A stretch of DNA of 64,000 bases from Endomychus coccineus (taxonomy: Eukaryota > Arthropoda > Insecta > Coleoptera > Endomychidae), in the NCBI GenBank assembly GCA_958510875.1, contig OY294070.1, forward strand, positions 114,370,703 through 114,434,702, in the 5' to 3' direction. Numbering within the stretch: position 1 is the first letter of the stretch; each line of letters opens with the position of its first letter. The translations under genes were made by a program, and so were the position numbers. The notes under the pieces are model-generated. The model worked only from the letters and a program-made list of their open reading frames with translations. It had not been told where the DNA came from and ran no database searches. Positions 53,800-64,000 of the stretch are shown in pieces.

Positions 53800-54420
53800 T
53801 TCCTGGGAAGGTGTTAGTGCCAAAATCGGTCAAATGTTTTGGAGATATCGAATGCTCCTGCTACAGACTGCTCAAGTTTTTCAATCGATGCCTGCCATAT
53901 ATATGTTACCCAGGCAAGCACATTATCTGTTGATCTTTGGTGACGGAAGCCTCGTCGGTCGTTGTATAAGGTCTTCAGATTTTGGCTTGCTTTTTCCATT
54001 ACTTCAGAGATGTCAGATAGTAGTGCAAAGGATCTGTAGTTATGAGGAACAGGTTTGGTCCCCTTTTTCGGAATTTGTTGGACTCTAGCTATCTTGCAGT
54101 TGCAACCCGAGTTTCCATATAAGGCTTGACAGTCTGATGTTAATTTTGTAGCATGTTTCCCGAGAAATGTAGGTGAAATACCTTCTGACCGTACAGTCTA
54201 TTTGCAATTGAGACCAAACTGTGCGCCTAATTGTGCGCCGACGAAAGATAATTTCAGGCATATCCCGTGCAGATCCAAAATGTACATTGCACCGGAGTCA
54301 GAGTGCGATCATCTTTGATTAGCGAAGGAAATGAGGAGCTGGAAACGGAATTTCTTACAATCTCCCTGGCAAATGTTTAAAGTGAATTGGAATCATTCGG
54401 TCGTTTGATAGGCTTCGATC
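53800..54420 (-). pseudogene. LINE reverse-transcriptase N-terminal fragment
   Basis: On the minus strand the 53814-53999 frame encodes GFRHQRSTDNVLAWVTYIW followed by VAGAFDISKTFDRFWH. This is the QxGFR...A.FDISKAFD reverse-transcriptase block with the first catalytic Asp. Upstream (to 54420) the pre-polymerase region is recognisable by its shared CTTTTTCGGAATTTGTTGGA segment. The YADD part is absent. Confidence 0.62.
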
Positions 54421-55049
54421 TTATCTTAGCCTCTCTTGACACATTTATTGTTTGATTGCAAATATCCTCAGCTTCAACATATCTCGGATTTAGGTATGTC
54501 ACAAAGAAAATAACTTTATTGAGTGTATTTTTTTAAATCACTTGCATAAATCATTGGATGCTTTTCATCAGAGCACCAAAGAAAGTTTCAATTAAGAGAT
54601 TAAGAGTTTTTGTTAACGGGAAAGCTATCAAAATTGTCGCGGAAATAAGAAGGGACCGTCATAGAAACCATAAGGGGTAAATTTGCGTTATAGATGGAAA
54701 TAAAACCCCTTTTCTTTGTCTTTCAACAGTTTAATAATACACTCCTGGACAAAATTATTGCATCACTCGATACATTAGATTTCTTCCGCATCCTAAGGTT
54801 TATGTATTTATCACTTGATGAAAACATAGTAAAGTGCAATTTGAAAAATGTAATCTCGGTTATTAGGATGAAGTTGATACTTTGATCGAATATTCAGTCT
54901 CGTTATAGTTATGTAAAAAATCACAAACCGAGTAGTCTGAGCATATCAGTATGCTTGAATTATTTCATGCCCCTGTATCGATAAGTACGTTACATTCCAC
55001 AAATAATCATGAACATGCATTTAAACTGAATTTGAAAGCTTTTCTGCAT

Positions 55050-55900
55050 GAACTTTTTGGAGAATGAGACAGAATGAGACAATAAGGAGAGTATTGCTGC
55101 GATTGCAACAGATAGGATATCATGCAAAAACAGGATAACTGCTCCTATTGAAGACCATTTCTGCAAATTAATACGCTAAGACATCGGAGCTGTTCACATC
55201 CAAAGGTTATTACGAGATTTCTGAATGAATAGTGAGAAGACTTCTTTCTGGAGGTATGATCATATTAATAGAAGAGCTAAGAAGATTAAAATTTGCAAGA
55301 GATTAGCGTCATTGGAATTAAGAAGATTGGCGGCGTGTTTTATGTACAGCTGAGACAGAACTAAATCTATGTTCCAGATGGGTGTATGGAGAAGACTTGC
55401 AAGCGCCTGTACATATGGCATAGATTTTTGTTGGAAGCTCCATTATGTTCTGGGATGATGCACGCATGGTGTTAGCAATTATTCCTATTCCCTAGATCAG
55501 ATTAACTGCATAAAGTTTGACAGAGTATGTACTATAAGATTATGCAGTAGATCAATTCATACTGAAGACTATTGCATGCCCGTTTCAGTACTATTTTACA
55601 GTACAACTGTGAGCTTTGGATCCTTCAAAAGGATTAAAGATCATGTAGTACCATTTACACCGTTTACTGTTACCAATTTTTCATCACTGCATGATAATGC
55701 TCAACCCAATGCTGCCGCGAAGGTTGGAGTGGCTAACAAGAAGCCCCCATGTGAACTCCAATCGGGCCTTGTTGATACGTCGCATTAGATAAAAGAGCGT
55801 GCTCCACAAAACTTTGTTAAGTCATAGTGGAATGAGAGAACATTCTCCTGGAAGGGTCCCAAACCGGATTTGAGGAAGCAGTCATAGCAACCAGAAGAGG
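55050..55900 (+). pseudogene. Tc1-like transposon remnant
   Basis: Broken plus-strand frames resemble Tc1 transposases: a linker with LRLQQIGYHAKTG, a SRWVYGEDLQAPVHMA-like strand, then SLHDNAQPNAAAKV (HDNARPHTA type) with a catalytic Asp. Many stops; no terminal repeats found. Confidence 0.45.
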
Positions 55901-55904
55901 TAAC

Positions 55905-57090
55905 ACCAGACATCAGGAAGTAGGTTCCTAATGTTTACTCTCACAGGATATTGTATTGTTGTTTAAAGTCGAATTAACACTTATGTTTGAAAATTTAATC
56001 AAAATTTATCAAGAATCAAAGTTTCTATTCAACTTTTCATTTCTTATATAGTCTAACATAACAATTTTTTTTAAAATATCTAAAAAATACTTCTAGATAC
56101 AGATACAACAAAATATGTATGGTGCGATAGTTTTCTCCAGCATGGAACCTTAACAAGTCGATCGACTTTCTTCTCTCTTGCTCGTTTATTTTTCGAGTCC
56201 TTGGTCATAATCAATAATTCGGGGAATGCTTTCGTTTTGGTCAAGTTTCTTTGCAATTTCTTTTGATTGAGCTTACACGTAAACCGCAGAGATTCTAGGA
56301 TCACTGTATGTAACGAATTTTTTCTATACATACATCTTGATTTACACAGTTTTAAGTTTTTGAAAACTGATCCATTTCTTCTCATTTAAGGAGTGTCATT
56401 CAATTCGCTTTATTGGAAAAGCCCTACCTAATTTATGGTATACATAACTTGTAAATCAAATTCCAGAGAACAAGGAAAATCTTCAAATTCTGGAATTCAA
56501 TTTTTTCTTCTAGCGTACTACTGTGTGGGCTAGAGGCAATGAAGACGATCAATACCTAAGTTCAATATCAGACACGAATATTTAATTCATGCAAAAAATA
56601 ATACGATCATGAATATTTAGAATACCGAAAAAGCCATTCTCATCGACATTCTTATCATCTGAAAATGATACTGTGAATCTTTGTTCTTTATATACTTGAA
56701 ATAATGTAAAATGGACAGTGTGTTACAAATGTCAGCAATACGTAGGCCTTGAGAGTATTATGGAAATTTAGCAGGAAGTTGTTCGATAAAATTTACTAGT
56801 CACATTACGTCGAGGTCTGATAATTAAATTTTTTTAAATTCAAAATATTACTTTTTAATCTGTTTTACCTTCGATTATTCTACGGGAATGCAGTTTGTGT
56901 GTCTTTCTGATCAGAATTATTATATTATTATATCTAAATAAAATCTATTTGAAGAATTTTTCAAATGAATATTCAATATGAAATGTTTTTTGTATTTATT
57001 TATCATGTCTCTTTCCAAGTTTCTGTTTGGTTTTTACTTAAGAGCATTCATAGCAATAAATAAGGTACGTTGAGGAAATACTAACTTTTG
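55905..57090. other. No recognisable gene
   Basis: AT-rich; no supported feature. Confidence 0.3.
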
Positions 57091-57091
57091 G

Positions 57092-57112
57092 TAATAATAA
57101 TAATAATAATAC
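57092..57112 (-). repeat. (TAA)n microsatellite, probable LINE 3' tail
   Basis: TAATAATAATAATAATAATA precedes CCATTGATAAATTTATTTATCAG, a layout similar to the LINE tail near 9091. It suggests a minus-strand LINE relic to the right, without coding remains. Confidence 0.4.
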
Positions 57113-57734
57113 CATTGATAAATTTATTTATCAGTTTAGACAGTTACAATTTACTTATTAACATGAACATCAATTTTAATATCAATATTATATACTAAAT
57201 ATGATTAAAATCACAAAGTGTATAAATTCACACCTGACCGTGATGAAAACTAACGAAAAATCAATTGAACATATTAATTTAATAACTGAAATAAGAAAAT
57301 AGTATCAGAGTTATAAGCTTGAGCATAATATAAATTAATTTCTTAACTAAACTAGGAATGTGTTGCCGATTGGAGAATAGATAAATAGTGTGCGTGGCAA
57401 TGTTATTCTAAGCTAATTATTTGATTTGGTTATTGATATTTATATAATTGTTTCACATTCTATAAGATAATCTTCGCATTTATATCAAGATAATGAAATA
57501 AATTATTCATTTCATTACCTTTACACAACTAAATAATATCCAAATTAATAACGTGTTTAAGAAAATGTACAAAAACAAAGTTTCTATGTATAGGAACTGA
57601 TCCCGAGTGTTAAAGGATGGTGTAAATTTAAGCTTACACTAATATTTGCTTTTGTTGTTGTTTAAATTCGAGTGAAAGCAGTTTGACTGTAAAAGTTTTG
57701 ATTCAATGTACACTTTGAGGGTTATTATTATTAT

Positions 57735-57915
57735 TTTAAATTTCCAACCTTCCAGAAAGTTAAAATTTCTGAAAAAAATAGGGTTCGTCAACGAATAGCG
57801 AACAATTTTTCGTCAAAATTTGAATATGATAGGATCTTTCGTTTTTGAGTTATTGTGTAGACAAGCATTACGTGACAGACAGATTTTTTTCAATGTTGCT
57901 CAAAATCCCGTGAAA
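57735..57915 (-). repeat. Dispersed repeat, inverted copy of 9790-9980
   Basis: Shares GACGAATAGCGAA..., CAAAATTTGAATATGATAGGA and the CTGTCTGTCACG block in inverted order with 9790-9980. Confidence 0.48.
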
Positions 57916-58278
57916 AAATTTTTAGTCTACGACTTTTTTTAACGATTTTAGAAATAGCTTCGTCTGCAAGACAAATGATACATTATGACAAGTCAGGAAT
58001 ATATAGCTATGCAAGTTAACGAATAAATTAATAGATGTATTTTGGTGCGACAAGTAAGAGAGATAAGAAAGAAAAAATGATATAGAAATATACAAGGATA
58101 AAAGTTGCTTAGAATACAGTAACTATTCGGAAAGTAACAAATTTTAATTATAAGCCAGTTTCTACTATACAACTATTTATGAAGATACAATTGAAATTAA
58201 AATTAAAGGAAATAAGCAAAACGTTATCGAGCATCTGTAGATGACAAGTACTCAGGAACACTGCTCTTTCAAAACATT

Positions 58279-58611
58279 ATGAACTTCCTCATGTTTAAAA
58301 GCGACTGCGGAGGTTTGTTGAACATCACTATGCCCGTATGTATAAATAATAACGCCAAACTACGCCGCCACCATCACACACTGAAACGTTCAGTGTTGCA
58401 GACCATCAAGCAAAATTATCCGGGTAAAATTCGAGCGCTGGAACTGATTAGGAGAAATTTGTCCAGTGGCTGGTTAGATGCATCAGGGAGAATTCCTTGT
58501 TTCTCGAGTGGAGGAGATCGGGCAGCTTTGGAAAGGAGGTTAACCCTCCAGTCAAAAAATAAACAATTTGTGGAGATCTATCAGCCGGCGAGAATTCGGT
58601 CTGTGAGATGA
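58279..58611 (+). CDS. Unassigned 110-residue open frame
   Basis: The frame is markedly more GC-rich and less stop-prone than its surroundings. The product is basic, with HHHTLKRSVLQTIKQNYPGKIRALELIRRNLSSGWLDASGR. No family is recognised and no signal or membrane segment is seen. It could be an exon of a host gene or part of an unrecognised mobile element. Coding status is uncertain. Confidence 0.35.
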   Translation: MNFLMFKSDCGGLLNITMPVCINNNAKLRRHHHTLKRSVLQTIKQNYPGKIRALELIRRNLSSGWLDASGRIPCFSSGGDRAALERRLTLQSKNKQFVEIYQPARIRSVR

Positions 58612-59696
58612 ATTGGTCATTGAACCGTCCTCTTAACGATAAACCATAGTGCCATCGGGTTAATGTTCAGACCATCAATATCGCTCTGGCTCCTAGACTA
58701 TGAAGATTATCACAACTTTTTCAATTATGACTTATCTCGTAATTTGATCGAATGAAGATTTTTTTCTATACGTCAACTACACTAGAAGGAAACCTATAAT
58801 GTTCGAAAAACATCGTGTGAGCGAGCGGTGGAATGTTTTGAAATTTTGAAGGATATAGGCACAAGAAAGACTTCATAATATATGGGATTTTCCCATTCTC
58901 TTAGTTGTGATTTCATGAACTTGGTTCATTCCATTCGGAATTGATTTTCTGTAGTCTGATCATTAAATAAATTAATTGTACTAACGGTGGTAAAACAAAA
59001 AGGCATTTCCGAATTCGGAGACAATATACCATATCAAGGAAAGTTCGTCACTGATATCCTCCGCTTCTTTTCATTAAACATTTGAATGAAATTATATTGA
59101 ATACATTATGATTCAGAATATGAAGTTGCTTGCTGTTTATAACCAATTCTAAAGAAGCTATCAATTAATTCCGTATAATTAACAAGATCGTGTTCAGTGT
59201 GATAATCACCAAAATTATCAGGAGAATCAACAACAACTCTGAGTAAAATTGTTATTACAGAAGGCTGGAGAACGTCTGCGTAGAGAAATGGACGTTCAAA
59301 ATTAATCCTTGGACGTTGCGTTCACTATAATTGTTTTTGAACGAATTTGATAAAGATAAGTCCCCGCATTGACTTATCTGCTCAAAACGTGATTTGAATT
59401 TACAATCAGTTCGTACGTTAATTATTCTTGAACAGGTCGATGACACGTTATGTCTCGTCACAAACATATCGGTTCACTTGTGGGCTGGTTGTTCATGAGG
59501 TTTGGGTATACGATGCGTATATTCGGAGAATTCAAGATTGAAATCGATACAATTAATAAAATTATTGGTGGCCACGAGACAAGAAGAACCACTCGACAAC
59601 ATATCGTGGTATTAATGAACACTGAATACACTACAACACTATAGATAAAAAATAATCAATCTTATCCACTAAAAATATTGATGAAGTACTGAGGAT

Positions 59697-59724
59697 CTTC
59701 CGGCTACCAAGTGGCCATCATCAG
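59697..59724 (-). ncRNA. Hammerhead-like relic
   Basis: Minus strand: CTGATGA, T, a GGCCAC...GTAGCC stem, then GGAAG in place of GAAA. The following block (ATCCTCAGTACTTCATCAATATTTTTAG) is shared with the relics at 18290 and 22067. Confidence 0.28.
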
Positions 59725-59987
59725 AATAAATTAAATTATAAATCAAAATGTGCCTGTTTGAATACTATTTGAGGAAAATAATGTGAACAAAATGTTGCCC
59801 TCAGCTGGATATAAGCCGGAATTTGATAAATTGCCTTTTGTTTATACATTTCCATCCCTTCTGAATTACCTAGATATTTGTCTGTACTGTGTTTAAGAAG
59901 TGATAAAATGTTTGAGAAATGGTGTGATCTACAGGGTTCATACCAAAAGTAGTAGGAATTTTTATTGAAGATATGTTTACAATTCAT

Positions 59988-60558
59988 TAATATTCTTCGA
60001 AATAGCACCCTTGGGCAGCTACACACTTAAAATAACGCTGCTGCCATTCGCCGTACGCCTTCTGGAAGTCAGCTTCGGGGATGCTGTTGAGAGCCCTCGT
60101 CGATGCGGCATGAACGTCCTGAATCGAGTCAAACCGATGTCCCTTCAGCTGTCTTTTCATCCGTGGGAATAAAAAAAAGTCAGGTGGAGCTATTGTCCAA
60201 AAAGTTTTTGTCTGTATGCAAAAAGTTCAAAACTTCTTGGGAAAGGCGCACACACGTTTCTTTTTGGTCGGCAGTCAGAATTTTCGGCACCATCTTGGCG
60301 CACACCTTGCGCATGGCCAAATCCTCGTGAACGATGCGTTGAACGCTTGTGTGAGCAATGTTCAATTCATCAATAATTGCTTCAATGCTTAAGCGTCGAT
60401 CATTGTTCAGCAGTTCTCCCACTTTGGCCACATTGTCGTCGGTTCGTGCCGTCGACGGCCGTCCGGTACGATGGTCGTCTTCAACGAGCTCCCTACCTTC
60501 TTTAAACAGTTTGTGCCATTGAAAAACACTGGAGCGGCTCATTGCAGTATCTCCGTAA
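59988..60558 (-). pseudogene. Mariner-type transposase, HTH and C-terminus without catalytic core
   Basis: MSRSSVFQWHKLFKEGRELVEDD, GRPSTARTDDNVAKV and MVPKILTADQKETCVRL are the second HTH, the GRPS hinge and the linker of a mariner-type transposase. The frame then jumps to the C-terminal region, where PPDFFLFPRMK and GHRFDSIQDVH follow in another frame. The blocks containing the first two catalytic Asp residues are deleted. Confidence 0.72.
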
Positions 60559-60861
60559 CAGTGGCGGCTCGTGAACTTTTTGAGAGAGGAGGCTGGACAT
60601 AAAACGTTTTTGTAAAAATATACTCTATTCAGCCAATTAATTTAACCTTCAGTGACAAAATTGATTGTTACCCAGCAAGAACCAACGTGGAGGTATAGAG
60701 TTTCTCTTGCCCACAAATTTTTTTTTCTTTCGTTTTTTGTTTTTTATTTTTTTTTGGATTTTTAATTTTTTTTCTTTTTTTTTGGAATTTTTCATATTTT
60801 GTTTTTTGTTATTAATTTTATCAACTTTTCTATATATTAACGAAATTCTACGGTCTTTAAT

Positions 60862-61311
60862 TTACGAAAAATGATCAATAATATTATCATAAAATGTATC
60901 ATTATGTTTTAAGTGTTTTACTAAATCTTTTTCCATAGATATTAAACTAACATTGTATAAACGATTTTGGCCCATTGTATTTCGCATGTATGTTTTAATT
61001 CGTTTGAGAGTAGAAAATGATCTCTCCACCGATGCCGACGTGACAGGAATGGTGACTGTCAAACAAAGTAGTTTATAAAACTGAGGTAAGACTTGTTGCA
61101 AATCATTATCTATCATATATTTTATTATATCGGCGTGACTGTCGTACTGGCCTAAAATATCTTTATCCCAGTATACAACGCATAATTCATTGTGCAGCGC
61201 TATTTTATCAAAAAAATTATATTTTAGAACTAAGTTATCTGAAAGTGTATTGAGAAACTCTTTTGAAAAAGATTCGACAAATCTTCTATTCGTCAAATCG
61301 AAAAACTTCAA
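60862..61311 (-). pseudogene. hAT transposase C-terminal dimerisation part
   Basis: The segment VTIPVTSASVERSFSTLKRIKTYMRNTMGQNRL is the hAT dimerisation domain of ZMYM1-like transposases. It lies in a different frame from the N-terminal piece, and the stretch between (61312-62183) has scattered stops, so the gene is inactive. A T-rich tract (about 60715-60800) follows downstream. Confidence 0.8.
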
Positions 61312-61429
61312 TTCATGTAAATCGGAAAATCGAATCTCAATATTTGACCTTTAATAGTATCTAAAATTTCATAAAAAAGTTGTTTATAATGTAGTTTCTT
61401 GTCTACCAAATTATATGTTTTCCTCCTTT

Positions 61430-61678
61430 TCACGGGAGAAGCCTCATCAGTTGAATAATTTCCAAATAAAATATTAAAATGAAATTCTGTATAACGGAAA
61501 CTTGAATTTTATCAATGAGATGTGTTAAACGATCTCTTGAATGAATTATATTAGTGAATTTATGTTGTAAAATTCGAAAAATAAGATCAGTTTGTTCAAA
61601 TATTAATTTAAAAGTATCAAGAAATAACAAAAATTCTTCATTTTCTGAATAAGATTTTAAACCAACAGCAGCATTCAA
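61430..61678 (-). pseudogene. hAT transposase middle fragment
   Basis: An open piece (SYSENEEFLLFLDTFKLIFEQTDLIFRILQHK) lies between the N- and C-terminal hAT parts in a third frame. It fits the helical insertion domain by position and composition; the catalytic residues cannot be placed with confidence. Confidence 0.5.
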
Positions 61679-62183
61679 TGAAACCTGATCTGTTGAAAAG
61701 TCATCACTGTTTAATATAAAATCAAATATTTCAATTAATTTGTCTTTATTTTTATGGATGGTAAACTAAACATTGCATGTGATGTAAAATTCCATCGAGT
61801 TCGAGCATTACAGGGAATTCTGTTTCCTACTATGTTATTTAAAACTTACGTTTGTTTGAAGACCGTTTAAATGTCCCGCCATTACAGATGCCGTCGTAAG
61901 TCTGATTTATTCGCAAAGTCGAATCGTTGAAATGTTTCGATTGAAAAATTGAATAAATTGACCGCTGTTCTTCCCGAACTAACATCGTAGAACCCTAAAA
62001 ATCTTTCCACTAGTTGTCCATTTTTACAATTAATAATTTACCGAACAGACGAATTCTAATCTAACCTTATTTCGCGTGGTGTCACTCAACCATTATACCC
62101 GCATAAAACAAAACAAATGCCTGTAAATACTGACGCGTTAGTCATAAAATCGCGAAGCTTACTGTCGTATTCACAAAACAAAT

Positions 62184-62738
62184 CTAACAATTACCTTTAT
62201 TAAATGAATTTTCAGTTTCATCATGCCCTCTAAAAGCCAAATCTTGAAATGATAAATACAATAAGAAATCAATGATTTTTTTTAAAACTTCGCGGTTTTC
62301 TTTAACTGTATTATTATGATTTTCGATTTCGCGTGTTCGTGTAGAATCAATCGCATTAACAATATTCTGTTTACCGGTTAATTTAAACTTAATACACGAT
62401 GTAATATGTTCCTGCGATTTTTCATGTCTTTCTAGGCCACGAGCTAAATTTTTCAAATCATAACCCAAGTGCCCCCAACATGAAGTTGTATCTGATGTGA
62501 ATAGCAAGCAATACCAGCAATATAATTTATTGTGTACATCAGATCCCGTTAACCATACATATTTTTTATAATTATCAGTATTAAACGATCGATTTTGATA
62601 CTTCCCTGCCATCCCTAATCCTTTCAAATCCGGTAAAGGCCGTTTGTTTTTGAAGAACACTTTTCTATCATATGTTAATCCACTAAATGGATTTTCTAAG
62701 AACTTTGCAACTAAGTCACTCATAATTTTAACGTTCAC
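62184..62738 (-). pseudogene. hAT transposase N-terminal TTF-type zinc finger part
   Basis: KKYVWLTGSDVHNKLYCWYC followed by GLERHEKSQEH gives the C-x2-C...H-x5-H pattern of the TTF-type finger found at the N-terminus of ZMYM1-like hAT transposases. Start at MNVKIMSDL. The frame is lost after ENSFNKGNC. It may reflect decay or an unrecognised intron; decay is more likely given three frames. Confidence 0.75.
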
Positions 62739-63489
62739 CGATTCCGATTAGATAAATTATAACTTAAAAATTAACTACTTAACCTTACTACGCCTCATGG
62801 AATAAAAATAACAACTAACCGCATTCTTCTAGCAGCGGTAGGCGGGAGCGCAAGTAATCGTATTTCATTCGACCGACGAATGGATACGAAAAGCTAGCCT
62901 CCCTCCCATGTTGCCGTTTTCGCCGTTTCACGCTATTTGGCGATTGACTGGTCGGAAAAACGGCAACTGTGTTGAACAACACAACTCAGCGTTTGAGATA
63001 TATAGAAAATCTAGCCTCTGACCACTGTTGCCGGATTGAAAATAACTACTGAGAACGGGGAATTAATTGTAAAATTTAAAGAATTATCAGAGAAACAGGA
63101 AATAAAATGGAGAATGATCATTAAGATAAATTGGTGAGGAGGCTGAGCCTCCTTAGCCTCCTTCGAGGAGCCGCCACTGCTCCGTAAGCCTGCTTAACCA
63201 TTTCTAGGATCTCGGTTGCCGATCTCCCCAGTTTGACACAAAACTTTATCGAATATCGCTGTTCGAGATTTTGACTCATTTTGTGCATCGACAACGACAA
63301 AAACAAACGCACCACAATAACCGATGTCTATACTCGACCAAAGCCCGTAGGCGACTGCGGCTGGTGTTTCTCTGATGCTGAGTGTCCCCTCCATCTCGTC
63401 CAGCCAGCCAAACCCTCCACAGCTCTGCTCGCGCTACAGAAAATCAGTCCTACTACTTTTGGTATAGTCCCTTATATTCAAAACGTGTT

Positions 63490-63890
63490 TGGCTAATGCT
63501 GATTTTTCACCATTATTTTTCTCCATAGGGCCAAATAATCCTTATACCGAGTTGAAATGTTTCTTCTAGTTTGACTCACATAACATTTTGAACACGACTC
63601 ACAATCGATTTTGTAAATCCCGGATTTGTCAAAGTCAGAAACTTTATCAATGGTGTTGCCTGAACGCTTTGTTAACGTATTCTTACATTTATACACAGGT
63701 TGCACCTATAGCAAATTTGGAGAACAAATTATGGAATTTGTTAATTACTGAAGGATGAAACTATTGAATTTTATTGAAGTATTTGAAGGTAATGGCTCTA
63801 ATTTGGTTAGTTTTTTACGTTCCAATTCCATTTTTAGCTTAGAAATTAAATTATTGATCAAAGATTTGTCGTGACCATTGTGATTGTAAG
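63490..63890 (-). mobile_element. Penelope-like element, family C fragment (GIY-YIG end)
   Basis: On the minus strand SGIYKIDCESCSKCYVSQTRRNISTRYK is a GIY-YIG endonuclease start with its Cys pair, as in Penelope-like elements. Upstream helical linker pieces (LINNLISKLKMELERKK) are interrupted by stops. Confidence 0.68.
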
Positions 63891-63917
63891 AGCTAGGCGA
63901 ACCTGAAACCTCCTTAG

Positions 63918-64000
63918 ATTCAGAATTGAATCAGTTTACAAAAATTTGGTATAGATATCTTGACGATATTTTCAAGATCACAAGTAAAGATTTGGATTTA
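63918..64000 (+). mobile_element. Reverse-transcriptase fragment running off the window
   Basis: The plus-strand frame LNQFTKIWYRYLDDIFKIT contains the YLDD catalytic motif with the preceding W-R context typical of Penelope-like enzymes. It points opposite to the GIY-YIG fragment beside it and continues beyond position 64000. Confidence 0.6.

Larger units (their letters stand above)
60559..63179 (-). mobile_element. hAT transposon with perfect 8-bp target duplication
   Basis: The termini are CAGTGGCGGCTC (60559) and its inverse GAGCCGCCACTG (ending 63179). The flanks CTCCGTAA at 60551-60558 and 63180-63187 are identical, the expected 8-bp hAT duplication. Length is 2621 bases. Removing it and one duplication restores the mariner-type reading frame across the site (AYG then DTAMSRSS). 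Confidence 0.9.
59932..63472 (-). mobile_element. Internally deleted mariner-type element carrying a hAT insertion
   Basis: Terminal inverted repeats with a perfect 17-base core, TACCAAAAGTAGTAGGA, lie at 59941-59957 and inverted at 63448-63464. TA dinucleotides flank at 59930-59931 and 63473-63474. The transposase N-terminus (63180-63288, SQNLEQRYSIKFCVKLGRSA) and the HTH-linker part (60180-60542) surround the hAT insertion. The C-terminus (59988-60185, GHRFDSIQDVHAASTRALN, ending CYFEEY) follows directly in another frame, so the catalytic middle is missing. Confidence 0.75.

Noticed and set aside
54690..54885. 63-residue open frame
   Set aside because: Starts inside a probable transposon edge (CTCCTGGACAAAATTATTGC) and has no domain.

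Overview
The window is eukaryotic DNA, most likely from an insect; a beetle is a guess, since no host marker gene is present. It is AT-rich and filled with eukaryotic transposons: Penelope-like elements (PLEs), mariner and Tc1 relics, a Crypton, a hAT, non-LTR retrotransposons (LINEs), MITEs and fold-back repeats. I found no convincing conserved host gene. A 110-codon reading frame at 58279-58611 is the only possible one, and it is unassigned.

Positions 1 to about 7.4 kb hold most of an integrated virus-like element of the Maverick/Polinton (adintovirus-like) group. The minus strand carries a retroviral-type integrase (cut by the window edge), a coiled-coil fibre-like protein, a DUF8207-like protein and the packaging ATPase. 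The plus strand, starting from a shared promoter region near 3.0 kb, carries a phospholipase-A2 minor virion protein, an adenain-type cysteine protease, an unknown Cys-rich protein, a penton-like protein, a 48-codon basic protein, the double-jelly-roll major capsid protein and a conserved protein of unknown function. Every frame in view is open. The protease has no ATG of its own and sits in the -1 frame behind a classical slippery heptamer, so it is probably made by ribosomal frameshifting. TATA boxes of downstream genes are written into the last codons of upstream genes. A protein-primed DNA polymerase and the left terminus would lie outside the window.

From 7.4 to 13 kb there are two minisatellites (11-bp and 25-bp units), a perfect hairpin, mariner and LINE debris, and a fold-back repeat with internal tandem units (11.0-12.2 kb). 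From 13 to 18 kb there are decayed LINE fragments. At 18.5-19.7 kb sits an apparently intact, intron-containing Crypton tyrosine recombinase. From 20 to 31 kb there are a dead mariner, a fold-back satellite split by a PLE, more LINE fragments, and an inverted repeat whose arms each carry a hammerhead-like motif. At 30.9-33.2 kb is a mariner-type element with about 600-bp terminal inverted repeats that include the transposase start codon. From 34.3 to 39.6 kb is a nest of two PLE families plus a fold-back repeat. From 40 to 59 kb there are MITEs, dead mariners (one invaded by a double MITE), Tc1 and LINE relics, and long stretches without recognisable content. From 59.9 to 63.5 kb an internally deleted mariner-type element is interrupted by a hAT element with a perfect 8-bp target duplication. 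The window ends in PLE fragments.

The contrast is the main message: the virus-like module and the Crypton are open and look young, while almost everything else is broken.
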